Shown here piece by piece: positions 29,501 through 37,335 of a stretch of 64,000 bases of DNA. The stretch lies in assembly GCF_003574295.1 (NCBI RefSeq), contig NZ_BHGK01000001.1, positions 1,984,001 to 2,048,000 of the forward strand, read 5' to 3'. Made by a program: the position numbers and the translations under genes. Below the pieces are notes generated by a model. It saw nothing but the letters and a program-made list of their open reading frames with translations, had not been told where the DNA came from and did not search any database. The DNA comes from Mediterraneibacter butyricigenes. Its GTDB lineage: Bacteria > Bacillota > Clostridia > Lachnospirales > Lachnospiraceae. Each line of letters begins with the position of its first letter. The stretch's first letter is position 1.

Positions 29501-29632
29501 CTTAAATCTCTTCCTCTCTGGTAAAAAGATGGTTTGTCTCACTTTTTGCACCATCTGTATTGATTTTAACGATTGGACAAGGTAGAATCGGTTGTAAAAA
29601 TGAGACAAAGACAGAAGAGAAGGGAGAAATGT

Positions 29633-29983
29633 ATGGAGCAGGCAAAGATAGAGCAGCTTGCATTTTTATATTTATGTAGCGAGCATGATAAAAGGTTATT
29701 ACTCAAGAAAGAAAAAATGCAGTTAGCTGATTTTGACAGGCTGACCTATCTGATTTATCATCTTGGTTTTAAGGAATATCATATAAAAGTCTGGATGGAA
29801 TTTACAGGAGATTTCAAAAAAGAATGGGAATGTTTGAATGCACTCCGGGAAACAGGTGGGAGTGTTGGAAATATAGGCAGTACAAAATCAGAAATCAGAC
29901 TTCATGAAATATGGATTCAAGATTTTTGCAAAAATGTGTCAACAGAAGTCCGAAGATGGATTCAAGATCTAGATTATAAATAA
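29633..29983 (+). CDS. Uncharacterised protein beside the helicase, 116 residues
   Basis: No recognised family. Soluble and helical, with aromatic patches (YLIYHLGFKEYHIKVWMEF) and a C-terminal helix ending RRWIQDLDYK. The ATG at 29633 follows GAAGGGAGAAATGT. It lies between a divergent XRE gene and a large helicase-nuclease 208 bases downstream. This makes it a candidate partner or antitoxin-like companion, but that is inference from position only. Confidence 0.62.
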   Translation: MEQAKIEQLAFLYLCSEHDKRLLLKKEKMQLADFDRLTYLIYHLGFKEYHIKVWMEFTGDFKKEWECLNALRETGGSVGNIGSTKSEIRLHEIWIQDFCKNVSTEVRRWIQDLDYK

Positions 29984-30191
29984 AAAATATACAGTAGAGC
30001 ATTTTTATGGTATTATTGTCAATAGAAATGAGTTTGTAAAGTAGATTAACAAGTGAAATTGAAAAGGATTACTCCCAGTAGATTTAATAGTTAATTTAGC
30101 AACGGTTCTAGTAGATATTGTGCCTGCGTTCCTTAGAAAAATTATATATAAGTTCAGAGGACGCAGTATTTAAAAAATCAGGAGTGGAATA

Positions 30192-32696
30192 ATGAATCTT
30201 TTATCGAAACTTAGTTCTAGTACAAAAGCCAAAACAATAGAGCCTAGAGAAATTTTTATGACATTACCTTCAAAAGCACCAGGTTATGGATATCCTAGAG
30301 ATGTTCAAAGCGAAGTATGGAAAAAGTGGTTTGATATAAGAAATGAGAAAAATGTAATTTTAAAAATGAATACTGGTAGCGGTAAAACAGTAGTTGGGTT
30401 GATTATGCTTCAGAGCTGCTTAAATGAAGAAAAAGGACCAGCTATATATGTTGTGCCTGATAATTATTTGGTTAAGCAGGTTATTGATGAGGCTAAGAGA
30501 TTGGGGATTTCTGCAACGGAAGATAAAGATGATTATAGCTATTCAAATTCAAAAGCAATTCTTGTTACTTCTATTCAGACTATTGTAAATGGTTATAGTT
30601 ATTTCGGGATGAGAGAAGGTGGCAATTACCCTATAGGAAGTATTATTATTGATGATGTACATGCGTGTATGGATAAAATCATTAGTCAGTTTATGATAAA
30701 AATTGATGCTGAATCAGATGCCTATAAGGAATTAATTGCTATATTTAGTTCTTCGTTAAAAGACTACAATCCAAAAAACTATATTGACATTGTTGAAATG
30801 AAAGATTGTCGAAAAAAAATGCTTGTGCCTTATTGGGAATGGCAGAGACAGCAAGATAACATTTATAGAATATTAACGAAATATGATAATAGTAAGAATT
30901 CTGCAATATATTTTGGGTTGCCGTTGATAGAGCGAAGCTTGAAAACAAGTGATTGTATAATTACTGCTTCTGCAATTGAAATATCACCTAAAGGAATTGA
31001 TTTAGATAAGATATCGAGTCTTGAAGAAGCAAGTAGACGCATATATATGAGTGCAACATTAGCTGATGACAGTGTGTTTGTTTCTGCGTTAGGATTAAAT
31101 ACAGAAGATATGAAGAACATTATTACGCCAGAGAATGCTAATGATATTGGCGATAGACTCATTATTTTTCCAAAGTACGTAAATAGTGATATATCAGAAA
31201 TTGAGATAAAGGAAAAAATTGAGGAAATAGCTGAAAAGTATAATGTTGTAATACTTGTCCCTTCTTTTTCCAGAGCAAAATTTTGGGATGAACGTGGAAT
31301 ACGAACAGCGACAAAAGATAACATAGATAAAATAGTTGCAGCATTAAAAAGCGGTAAACATGTAGGAAAAATAATTTTTGTTAATAGATATGACGGAATT
31401 GATTTGCCGGGTGATGCTTGTAGAATGTTGGTTATTGACGGGCTTCCTCCTTTAAATAGCATTAAGGATAGATATATTCAAAGTGTAGCTCCTCAGAGCA
31501 CTGTTTTATTAAGGGAACAAGTCCAAAGAATTGAGCAAGGCATGGGGCGTGGAATTCGTTCTAATGACGATGAGTGTTGTATTGTTCTTATGGGTGATGA
31601 GCTTACAGATGTGTTATCACGAAATAGAGGAATAGATTATTTTAGTGTAGCGACAAGATGCCAATATGATCTTTCAAAACAATTATGGGATTTATTGGTT
31701 AGTGAAACTGGTTCAAAGCCAACAATTGATCAAATATTTGAACTTGCAAATTATTCATTAGAGAAAAATGCAGAATGGGTTGCAACCTGTAAGGAAAATT
31801 TGGCTGCTGTCAAATACTCAAATGAGGCAAAGGTAGATGAAAAAATAGTTGCTCAGAGAAAAGCTTTTGAAAATGCTATAAATATGCAGTGGTCTGATGC
31901 TGCAAATACTATTAAGAGTGTTAAAGATAAAGAGAAAGACAAAAAAACTAAGGGATATTTATACCAGATTCAGGCTGAATATACCAATAAAATAGATCCG
32001 GCACTTTCTCAAGAAGTGCTAAAAGCGGGCAAAAAATTAAATGCAGCTATTCTGTCGCCTATTGCGGGAATACAATATCAAAGAACAATTAATACAATTC
32101 CGCAGGCACAAGCCATCAGTACAAATCTAGATGCTGAAAAACTTGGGTTAAATGAACTGTTAGTATATGTAGATGGAATTTTGGCAAATTTATGTATGGG
32201 AAGCGAATACGAAAAGTTTGAGGAGGCATTAAGTCAAATAGGAACAATTCTTGGCTTTGTATGTTCAAGACCTGATAAAGAAACAGGAGGATACGGACCT
32301 GATAATTTGTGGGCAATTGACACTGGCAAATATTTGGTTATTGAATGTAAAACAGAGGCCACTACTCAAACAATAAAGAAAGATTATTGTAATCAATTAT
32401 CGGGATCAGTTAATTGGTTTAAGGAGAATTATGTATACCCAAATGAATGTGTACCAATAATGATTCATCCATCTAAAGTTGTTGATGAGGTTGCATCTCC
32501 TGATGAAAATATGAGAGTGATGACCGAGAAAGAACTAACATGTTTTAGAAAAAATCTTCGAGATTTCTATAGTACTCTTTGCCAGAACGGAAATCTTAGT
32601 GATGTAAATAAAATTAATGAATTGCTGCGTATATATAAACTTAGAAAAGATGATATTGTCAATAGGTATACAGTTAAGTTTGAACGGAAGGATTAA
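30192..32696 (+). CDS. DEAD/DEAH helicase with C-terminal PD-(D/E)XK-like nuclease motif
   Basis: An 834-residue superfamily 2 helicase. Motif I is NTGSGKT (about 58-64), motif II DDVH (about 155-158), motif III SATLAD (about 287-292) and motif VI QRIEQGMGRGIR (about 443-454); the SAT and GMGRGIR forms recall the XPD/DinG group. Near the C-terminus GPDNLWAIDTGKYLVIECKT (about D703, E718, K720) fits a PD-(D/E)XK nuclease core. Such helicase-nuclease fusions are common in phage defence. The gene is AT-rich, next to an XRE regulator and a small unknown gene. A defence role is inferred. Confidence 0.8.
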   Translation: MNLLSKLSSSTKAKTIEPREIFMTLPSKAPGYGYPRDVQSEVWKKWFDIRNEKNVILKMNTGSGKTVVGLIMLQSCLNEEKGPAIYVVPDNYLVKQVIDEAKRLGISATEDKDDYSYSNSKAILVTSIQTIVNGYSYFGMREGGNYPIGSIIIDDVHACMDKIISQFMIKIDAESDAYKELIAIFSSSLKDYNPKNYIDIVEMKDCRKKMLVPYWEWQRQQDNIYRILTKYDNSKNSAIYFGLPLIERSLKTSDCIITASAIEISPKGIDLDKISSLEEASRRIYMSATLADDSVFVSALGLNTEDMKNIITPENANDIGDRLIIFPKYVNSDISEIEIKEKIEEIAEKYNVVILVPSFSRAKFWDERGIRTATKDNIDKIVAALKSGKHVGKIIFVNRYDGIDLPGDACRMLVIDGLPPLNSIKDRYIQSVAPQSTVLLREQVQRIEQGMGRGIRSNDDECCIVLMGDELTDVLSRNRGIDYFSVATRCQYDLSKQLWDLLVSETGSKPTIDQIFELANYSLEKNAEWVATCKENLAAVKYSNEAKVDEKIVAQRKAFENAINMQWSDAANTIKSVKDKEKDKKTKGYLYQIQAEYTNKIDPALSQEVLKAGKKLNAAILSPIAGIQYQRTINTIPQAQAISTNLDAEKLGLNELLVYVDGILANLCMGSEYEKFEEALSQIGTILGFVCSRPDKETGGYGPDNLWAIDTGKYLVIECKTEATTQTIKKDYCNQLSGSVNWFKENYVYPNECVPIMIHPSKVVDEVASPDENMRVMTEKELTCFRKNLRDFYSTLCQNGNLSDVNKINELLRIYKLRKDDIVNRYTVKFERKD

Positions 32697-32761
32697 AAGG
32701 ACAAATTATAAAAATAAACAGCAATGGAATTAGTGCAAAGTTATATTATTTTACAGCACTG

Positions 32762-32867
32762 ATTGACAAATAAAAAATGATGGAATACAGCTATGCGTGT
32801 TTATTTGCAAATATACATAGCAGTATTTTTTATTACGGGCAGGGCTCTTCGGGGTTCTGCCCTTTTT
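32762..32867 (+). promoter_or_regulatory. Possible ICE promoter followed by a UUCG-loop terminator
   Basis: TTGACA at 32762-32767 is a perfect -35 box but only a weak -10 (TACAGC) is seen 17 bases on. Downstream GGGCAG (32837-32842) pairs with CTGCCC (32857-32862) around a stem capped by TTCG, followed by TTTTT. A second inverted repeat (TTTTCCAG/CTGGAAAA, about 32871-32903) follows. The hairpin may end helicase transcripts or attenuate the parM-like operon. Confidence 0.5.
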
Positions 32868-32936
32868 CTCTTTTTCCAGACCAAAAGACCACCTGCTGGA
32901 AAAGAACAAGAAAAACCAGAAAGGATGTGGTGACTT

Positions 32937-33845
32937 ATCATTATAGGAATTGACCATGGATATTATGCCATAAAAACTCCCCATGTATGTTTCCCGACCG
33001 GACTGACAGGATACGATTACGAGCCGTATACCATGCGGAATGTCCTGCAGTACAATGGGAAATTTTATGTGTGTGGAACCGGGCGGCAGACGCTGGTGAG
33101 AAATAAGACTTCCAATGACAATTATTATCTTTTGACAATGGCAGCCATTGCCCAGGAAATCCGCTATCGCCGGGGAGAGCGGAAAACAGATGTAGTTCTG
33201 GCAGCCGGTCTTCCACTGGCAAGTTTTGGCAGGGAGAAAAAAGGCTTCTGGGAATATCTGTTTCGGAAAGAGCAGCCTCTGCGTTTCCGGTACGAGGATG
33301 AGAGCTATGAGATCCGGATTCAGGATGTAAAACTGTTCCCACAGGGGTACTCTGCCCTAGCTCTTCACCCGGAATGTGTTCGGGACGAGCCTTCTGTTCT
33401 TCTCGCAGATATCGGTGGCTGGACCGTAGACCTGATGCGGCTGGACAACAGTGTTCCAAATGCCGCTACCTGCCGCAGCCTCGAACTTGGTGTGATCCGG
33501 TGTGTGGATGAGATCACCGAGCAGGTACGCAGAAATATCGGACTGTCTGTAACGGATATTCAGATCGAACGTGTTATGAACGGCCAGAGCTGCAGCATGG
33601 ACCCGGCCGCAAAAGAAATCATTGTCCGGCAGGGAAGGCTCTACACGGAGAAAATACTGTCTGCAATTATGGAAGCCGGGTTCGATCTGAAGGCAATTCC
33701 GTCCGTGATCATGGGCGGCGGAGCCAGCATTCTGAAACGGCACGTGACACCGCAGGACGGGCTGTGTCGGCAGGTTTACCTGACAGACGTACACGCCAAC
33801 GCTTCCGGCTATGAGCGGATTGTGGGGCAGATGTGCGCGAAGTAA
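32937..33845 (+). CDS. ParM/StbA-like actin-type segregation protein, non-ATG start
   Basis: An actin-like ATPase of plasmid segregation type, about 302 residues. The first phosphate loop GIDHGYYAIKT lies at the very N-terminus, phosphate 2 is LADIGGWTVDL (about 155-165), and the adenosine motif is VIMGGGASILK (about 256-266). Such proteins form filaments that push DNA copies apart. The frame is closed by TGA at 32931, and the first ATG (33033) would remove the phosphate loop. A strong ribosome site (AGAAAGGATGTGGTGA) sits just upstream, so ATC at 32937 or ATT at 32940 appears to be the start. It overlaps the next gene. Confidence 0.85.
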   Translation: MIIGIDHGYYAIKTPHVCFPTGLTGYDYEPYTMRNVLQYNGKFYVCGTGRQTLVRNKTSNDNYYLLTMAAIAQEIRYRRGERKTDVVLAAGLPLASFGREKKGFWEYLFRKEQPLRFRYEDESYEIRIQDVKLFPQGYSALALHPECVRDEPSVLLADIGGWTVDLMRLDNSVPNAATCRSLELGVIRCVDEITEQVRRNIGLSVTDIQIERVMNGQSCSMDPAAKEIIVRQGRLYTEKILSAIMEAGFDLKAIPSVIMGGGASILKRHVTPQDGLCRQVYLTDVHANASGYERIVGQMCAK

Positions 33846-34126
33846 AGAGACCCGTTTTCTCGTTCCGCCTGAACCTTGATAACCCGGACCACAAAAAGGC
33901 ATGGGAGATCCTGCAAAGTGTTCCGGATGGGCAGAAGAGCAGCTATCTGGTTCAAGTGATCTTAAAAGATCAGGAAAACAACCAGCTGGAGAAAAGTATC
34001 CGGCAGGCAATCCGGGAAGAACTGGCAGGTGTTTCCATTTCAGGCTCCGGGGAAAGTGTTTCAAAGAAGGAAGAAATCCCGTCCCAGATGCTGGATTTTC
34101 TCTCCGGGCTTGAGGATGCATTCTGA
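33833..34126 (+). CDS. Probable ParM partner protein, 97 residues
   Basis: A small charged protein starting at GTG inside the end of the ParM-like gene, a layout typical of a segregation operon. The first half (SFRLNLDNPDHKKAWEILQ) is reminiscent of small StbB/ParR-like partners; the rest is polar and flexible. It may link the filament to a centromere-like site, but no DNA-binding fold is certain. No other function suggests itself. Confidence 0.68.
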   Translation: MREVKRPVFSFRLNLDNPDHKKAWEILQSVPDGQKSSYLVQVILKDQENNQLEKSIRQAIREELAGVSISGSGESVSKKEEIPSQMLDFLSGLEDAF

Positions 34127-34344
34127 AAAAGTCAAGTCTTTCCTGGTGATAAAATAGCCAAATTTCAAGCAGTCAAATTAGTATAAATCACGGATTTTTG
34201 AAAGGGGTGATGCCTATTGAATGTTATTAGATCTGCATCCTTTGGGTGCTTTTGAAGGTTTCATATTCGTTGGGTATTGTGAATAGCTTTCTGTCACGTT
34301 TTAGGGTATGTTGTATGTAGAAAAAAGAAAGGAGAACGAACACA
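34127..34344 (+). promoter_or_regulatory. Leader region with a possible promoter
   Basis: TTGAAG (34252-34257) and TATTGT (34275-34280) are 17 bases apart and could be a weak promoter for the next gene. The rest shows no gene. A centromere-like site for the ParM-like pair might be expected here, but no iterated repeats are seen. Confidence 0.35.
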
Positions 34345-34917
34345 ATGGAGATGAAAAACATATGCGGAAAAATCCCGGTAGAGCTGCATGAAAAGCTAAA
34401 ACTGGAAGTCGAAGAGTTAGGAATCAGCATACCAAAATACCTTGAAATGGTAATCGAAGAACACATGACAAGAAAAGGAGAAAAGACGAACATGGCAGAT
34501 TTAAGAACAGTAGCAGTACAGGTAACCGAGGATTTATTTTCCAGACTGAAAGCAGTCCTCGCCAGGAATGGCATGAAACAGAAAGACTTCTTAATCTGGC
34601 TTATCGAAGATGCAATCGAAAAAGAAGAAGCCAAATGGAAAGCAGAGTCAGAGGAAGCCGAAGAAACAGAAATGGAAGATCCTGAGACTGCGAAATCAGA
34701 ACCGGATGAAGAGTCAGCAGAATCTGAAGCAGAAGAGCCTGAGACAGAAGCACTGGAAGCTGAAACAGACGGAGAAATGACAGAACCGGACGAAGCTGAA
34801 GCAGATGAAGAGCCGACAGAGCCAGAAAACGAAGAGCCAGCGGAAGCAGAGCCAACAGAACTGGAAACCGAAGAAGCAGAAGAATCTGAGCCAGAGGAAG
34901 CGGAATCAGAAGAATAG
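34345..34917 (+). CDS. Tandem ribbon-helix-helix-like protein with acidic tail
   Basis: A 190-residue protein of two parts. Residues 1-95 hold two RHH-like units (GKIPVELHEKLKLEVEELG and VAVQVTEDLFSRLKAVLARN), each followed by a second helix, so one chain may form the dimeric RHH fold. Residues 96-190 are almost only E, with A, P, T, S and D, a disordered acidic tail of DNA-mimic type. It may be an ICE regulator or relaxosome/segregation accessory. AGAAAGGAGAACGAACACA precedes the ATG, and a terminator follows. Confidence 0.72.
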   Translation: MEMKNICGKIPVELHEKLKLEVEELGISIPKYLEMVIEEHMTRKGEKTNMADLRTVAVQVTEDLFSRLKAVLARNGMKQKDFLIWLIEDAIEKEEAKWKAESEEAEETEMEDPETAKSEPDEESAESEAEEPETEALEAETDGEMTEPDEAEADEEPTEPENEEPAEAEPTELETEEAEESEPEEAESEE

Positions 34918-34950
34918 ACATCACAAAACAGAAACCAAGAGACGGAAACG

Positions 34951-34976
34951 GTGCAGAGAAATCTGCACTGTTTTTT
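34951..34976 (+). terminator. Intrinsic terminator with GAAA tetraloop
   Basis: GTGCAGA (34951-34957) pairs with TCTGCAC (34962-34968) around GAAA, followed by TGTTTTTTT. It lies between the RHH-like gene and the methyltransferase and argues against a methyltransferase start at the GTG inside it. Confidence 0.85.
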
Positions 34977-34995
34977 TCGCAGCGAAGGGAGGCTG

Positions 34996-36294
34996 ATAGC
35001 CGGAACAATTCGATTTTTTGACCTGTTCAGTGGAATCGGAGGATTCCGAGAAGGGCTGCACAGGGCAGGGGGCTTCACCTGTGTCGGACACTGTGAAGCA
35101 GATGCATATGCAGATCACAACTACCGGGTGCTGTTTGATACGGAAGGAGAGTGGTTCTGCAATGACGCAAGAAATATTGAAACAGAACGAATGCCGGACT
35201 TTGATCTTTTATGTGCGGGATTTCCTTGCCAGGCATTCTCAATTGCTGGACGAAGGGAAGGATTTGCCGATGCAAGAGGAACCCTTTTCTTTGAAGTTGC
35301 CAGACTGGTTGCAGACAAACGACCTGCGTATTTTCTCCTTGAAAACGTACCCGGTCTGCTTTCGCATGACAAAGGGCGGACGTTTCACACCATCCTCAGT
35401 ACGCTATCTGAACTGGGGTATCATGTCGAATGGAAAGTGCTTAACAGCAAGGATTTCGGAGTCCCCCAGTCAAGGAAGCGGGTGTATATTGTCGGATATC
35501 TTGATGGAAGATGTGCCGGAAAAATATTACCTTTCCCAAAAGCAAATGGAACAGCTCTTATACAAGTCCATGCTGGCAAACAGGGAGAAAGAGTCTACGC
35601 AGAAGAAGGACTGAGCTGCACGCTGACCAGCGGGGCTGGTGGTATGGGCGGCAAGACCGGATTATACGAAGTCGGTATCCCAATCAAGGAAAACACCCGA
35701 AAAGGATACAAGATGGCCTACGAGGGGGACAGCATCGATCTCGGATATCCGGGAATCAACAGCCGCAGGGGAAGAGTCGGGCATGAGATCGCCCATACCC
35801 TGACGACCGGAAACCAGCAGGGAACACTGCATTTTGTAGATATCTCCCCTCCGCCGCTGGTGACAGACGTTGCAAGATGTCTGAATACCAGACAGGATTC
35901 CAGCATCCATAACCACAGGGGCGAAAGTTCCGGGGTGCTGGTGGAAGAACCGCCAAGGGCAGTGCTGACACCGGCCAGGGAAAAAGTCCGCCAGAATGGA
36001 AGAAGGATGAAAGAACCGGAAGAGCCAATGTTCACCATTACGGCAACTGACCGTCATGGAGTGATTTACCACGGCAGAATCCGCAGGCTGACGCCAAGGG
36101 AGTGTCTGCGGCTGCAGGGATACCGGGATGGTCAGATTTCCAAGATGGAAAAAGAAACATCGGATAACCAGCTTTACAAGCAGGCCGGTAATGGTGTCAC
36201 TGTCAATGTCATTGAAGCAATAGGCAGAAATTTGAAAGCAGTAGATGAAGAGATCCAAAGCGGCTCACCTGTTCCAGAAGCGAAGGGTGGGTGA
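34996..36294 (+). CDS. DNA (cytosine-5) methyltransferase
   Basis: A C5-cytosine methyltransferase of about 432 residues. Motif I DLFSGIGGFREGL, the catalytic cysteine in GFPCQAFS (about C79), motif VI ENVPG, motif VIII QSRKRVYIVG, motif IX RRLTPRECLRLQG and motif X QLYKQAGNGVTV are all present. The variable target domain lies between VIII and IX. No endonuclease partner is adjacent, so it probably protects the element from host restriction. The start is unclear: GGGAGG (34987-34992) is followed by CTG ATA GCC, with no ATG, GTG or TTG nearby except one inside the terminator; ATA at 34996 or CTG at 34993 is likely. Confidence 0.92.
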   Translation: MAGTIRFFDLFSGIGGFREGLHRAGGFTCVGHCEADAYADHNYRVLFDTEGEWFCNDARNIETERMPDFDLLCAGFPCQAFSIAGRREGFADARGTLFFEVARLVADKRPAYFLLENVPGLLSHDKGRTFHTILSTLSELGYHVEWKVLNSKDFGVPQSRKRVYIVGYLDGRCAGKILPFPKANGTALIQVHAGKQGERVYAEEGLSCTLTSGAGGMGGKTGLYEVGIPIKENTRKGYKMAYEGDSIDLGYPGINSRRGRVGHEIAHTLTTGNQQGTLHFVDISPPPLVTDVARCLNTRQDSSIHNHRGESSGVLVEEPPRAVLTPAREKVRQNGRRMKEPEEPMFTITATDRHGVIYHGRIRRLTPRECLRLQGYRDGQISKMEKETSDNQLYKQAGNGVTVNVIEAIGRNLKAVDEEIQSGSPVPEAKGG

Positions 36295-37250
36295 AGCAGA
36301 TCGACCTAAAAGACCAGTATTTTGGTACAGAGATTGAGATGACAGGTATCAGCCGCTATGATGCGGCTGTTGCGATTGGAAGAATGTTCGGAACAGAGCC
36401 ATATCATATCCGTTCTTACGATTCCTGGTGTGTAAAAGATTCAGATGGAAAAACGTGGAAATTTTCAAGGGACAGCAGTATCGACTGTGAAAGGCTGGCA
36501 AATGGTACTGTAATAGATGCCGATGGAGATTATTCGACAGAAATGGTATCCCCGAAATTGGAATATTCGGAAATGGGGAAACTCCAGGAAGTGGTGCGGT
36601 GTGTCAAAAACGCAGGTGCTTTTGTCAATTCATCCTGTGGCATGCATGTCCATGTGGACGCATCCAATCATACACCAAGGAGTCTGAAAAATGCACTGAC
36701 GATCATGTACTGCAAAGAGGATATTCTGTTCAAAGCCTTAAATGTACAGACGAGAAGGGAAGATGAGTATTGTCAGAAAGTCCGTCCTATGGTAGTGGAG
36801 AAGATCCGCCGGATGCCAAACAGCACCATCACGATGGAAAAATTCAAAAGGGCATGGTATGAGGGAAATGACGGAAGCTCCGAGCATTACAACTGGACAA
36901 GGTATTATGCCTTAAATCTACATGCTGTTTTTTCCAAGGGAACACTGGAATGGCGTTGTTTTGAAAGCACCCTCCATGCAGGAAAAGTCCGGTCAAACAT
37001 TACGCTGGCACTTGCCATATCCGCACAGGCGGTCAACCAGTCCTGTACCCATGCCAAAAAGACGGAGATCGGGGATAACCCGGCATTTACATTCCGTACC
37101 TTTTTGCTCCGCCTCGGACTAATCGGGGACGAATACAAAAATGTGCGGAAGCATCTGCTTGCTAACCTGGACGGCGATAAAGCATGGCGGTATGACAAAA
37201 GCACCTATGCCTGTCTGCAGAAGCCAGGACGGACAGCGGACGCAAGATAA
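36291..37250 (+). CDS. Amidoligase-family protein (COOH-NH2 ligase)
   Basis: A 319-residue member of the amidoligase_2 group, relatives of glutamine synthetase and glutamate-cysteine ligase that form amide bonds with ATP. Marks are FGTEIEMTG at the N-terminus (Glu metal ligands), CGMHVHVD (about 117-124) and the late LEWRCFEST. GTG at 36291 overlaps the methyltransferase stop. The substrate is unknown. Known family contexts pair these ligases with AIG2-type cyclotransferases, and one lies three genes on, with a giant adhesin between them. The neighbourhood suggests peptide or cell-wall modification. Confidence 0.85.
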   Translation: MKQIDLKDQYFGTEIEMTGISRYDAAVAIGRMFGTEPYHIRSYDSWCVKDSDGKTWKFSRDSSIDCERLANGTVIDADGDYSTEMVSPKLEYSEMGKLQEVVRCVKNAGAFVNSSCGMHVHVDASNHTPRSLKNALTIMYCKEDILFKALNVQTRREDEYCQKVRPMVVEKIRRMPNSTITMEKFKRAWYEGNDGSSEHYNWTRYYALNLHAVFSKGTLEWRCFESTLHAGKVRSNITLALAISAQAVNQSCTHAKKTEIGDNPAFTFRTFLLRLGLIGDEYKNVRKHLLANLDGDKAWRYDKSTYACLQKPGRTADAR

Positions 37251-37335
37251 CAGAATAACGAGAACAGACAGGCCGGGTGGGAACATCCGGCTGTTCTTAT
37301 GAGAAATGAAGAAAAATAAGAAAGAGGTAGAAAAC

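Noticed and set aside
34227-35078. Serine-rich minus-strand frame opposite the acidic RHH-like gene
   Set aside because: The serine runs are simply the antisense of glutamate codons.
35018-35614. 198-codon plus-strand frame inside the cytosine methyltransferase gene
   Set aside because: Wrong frame; the methyltransferase motifs in the main frame are complete.
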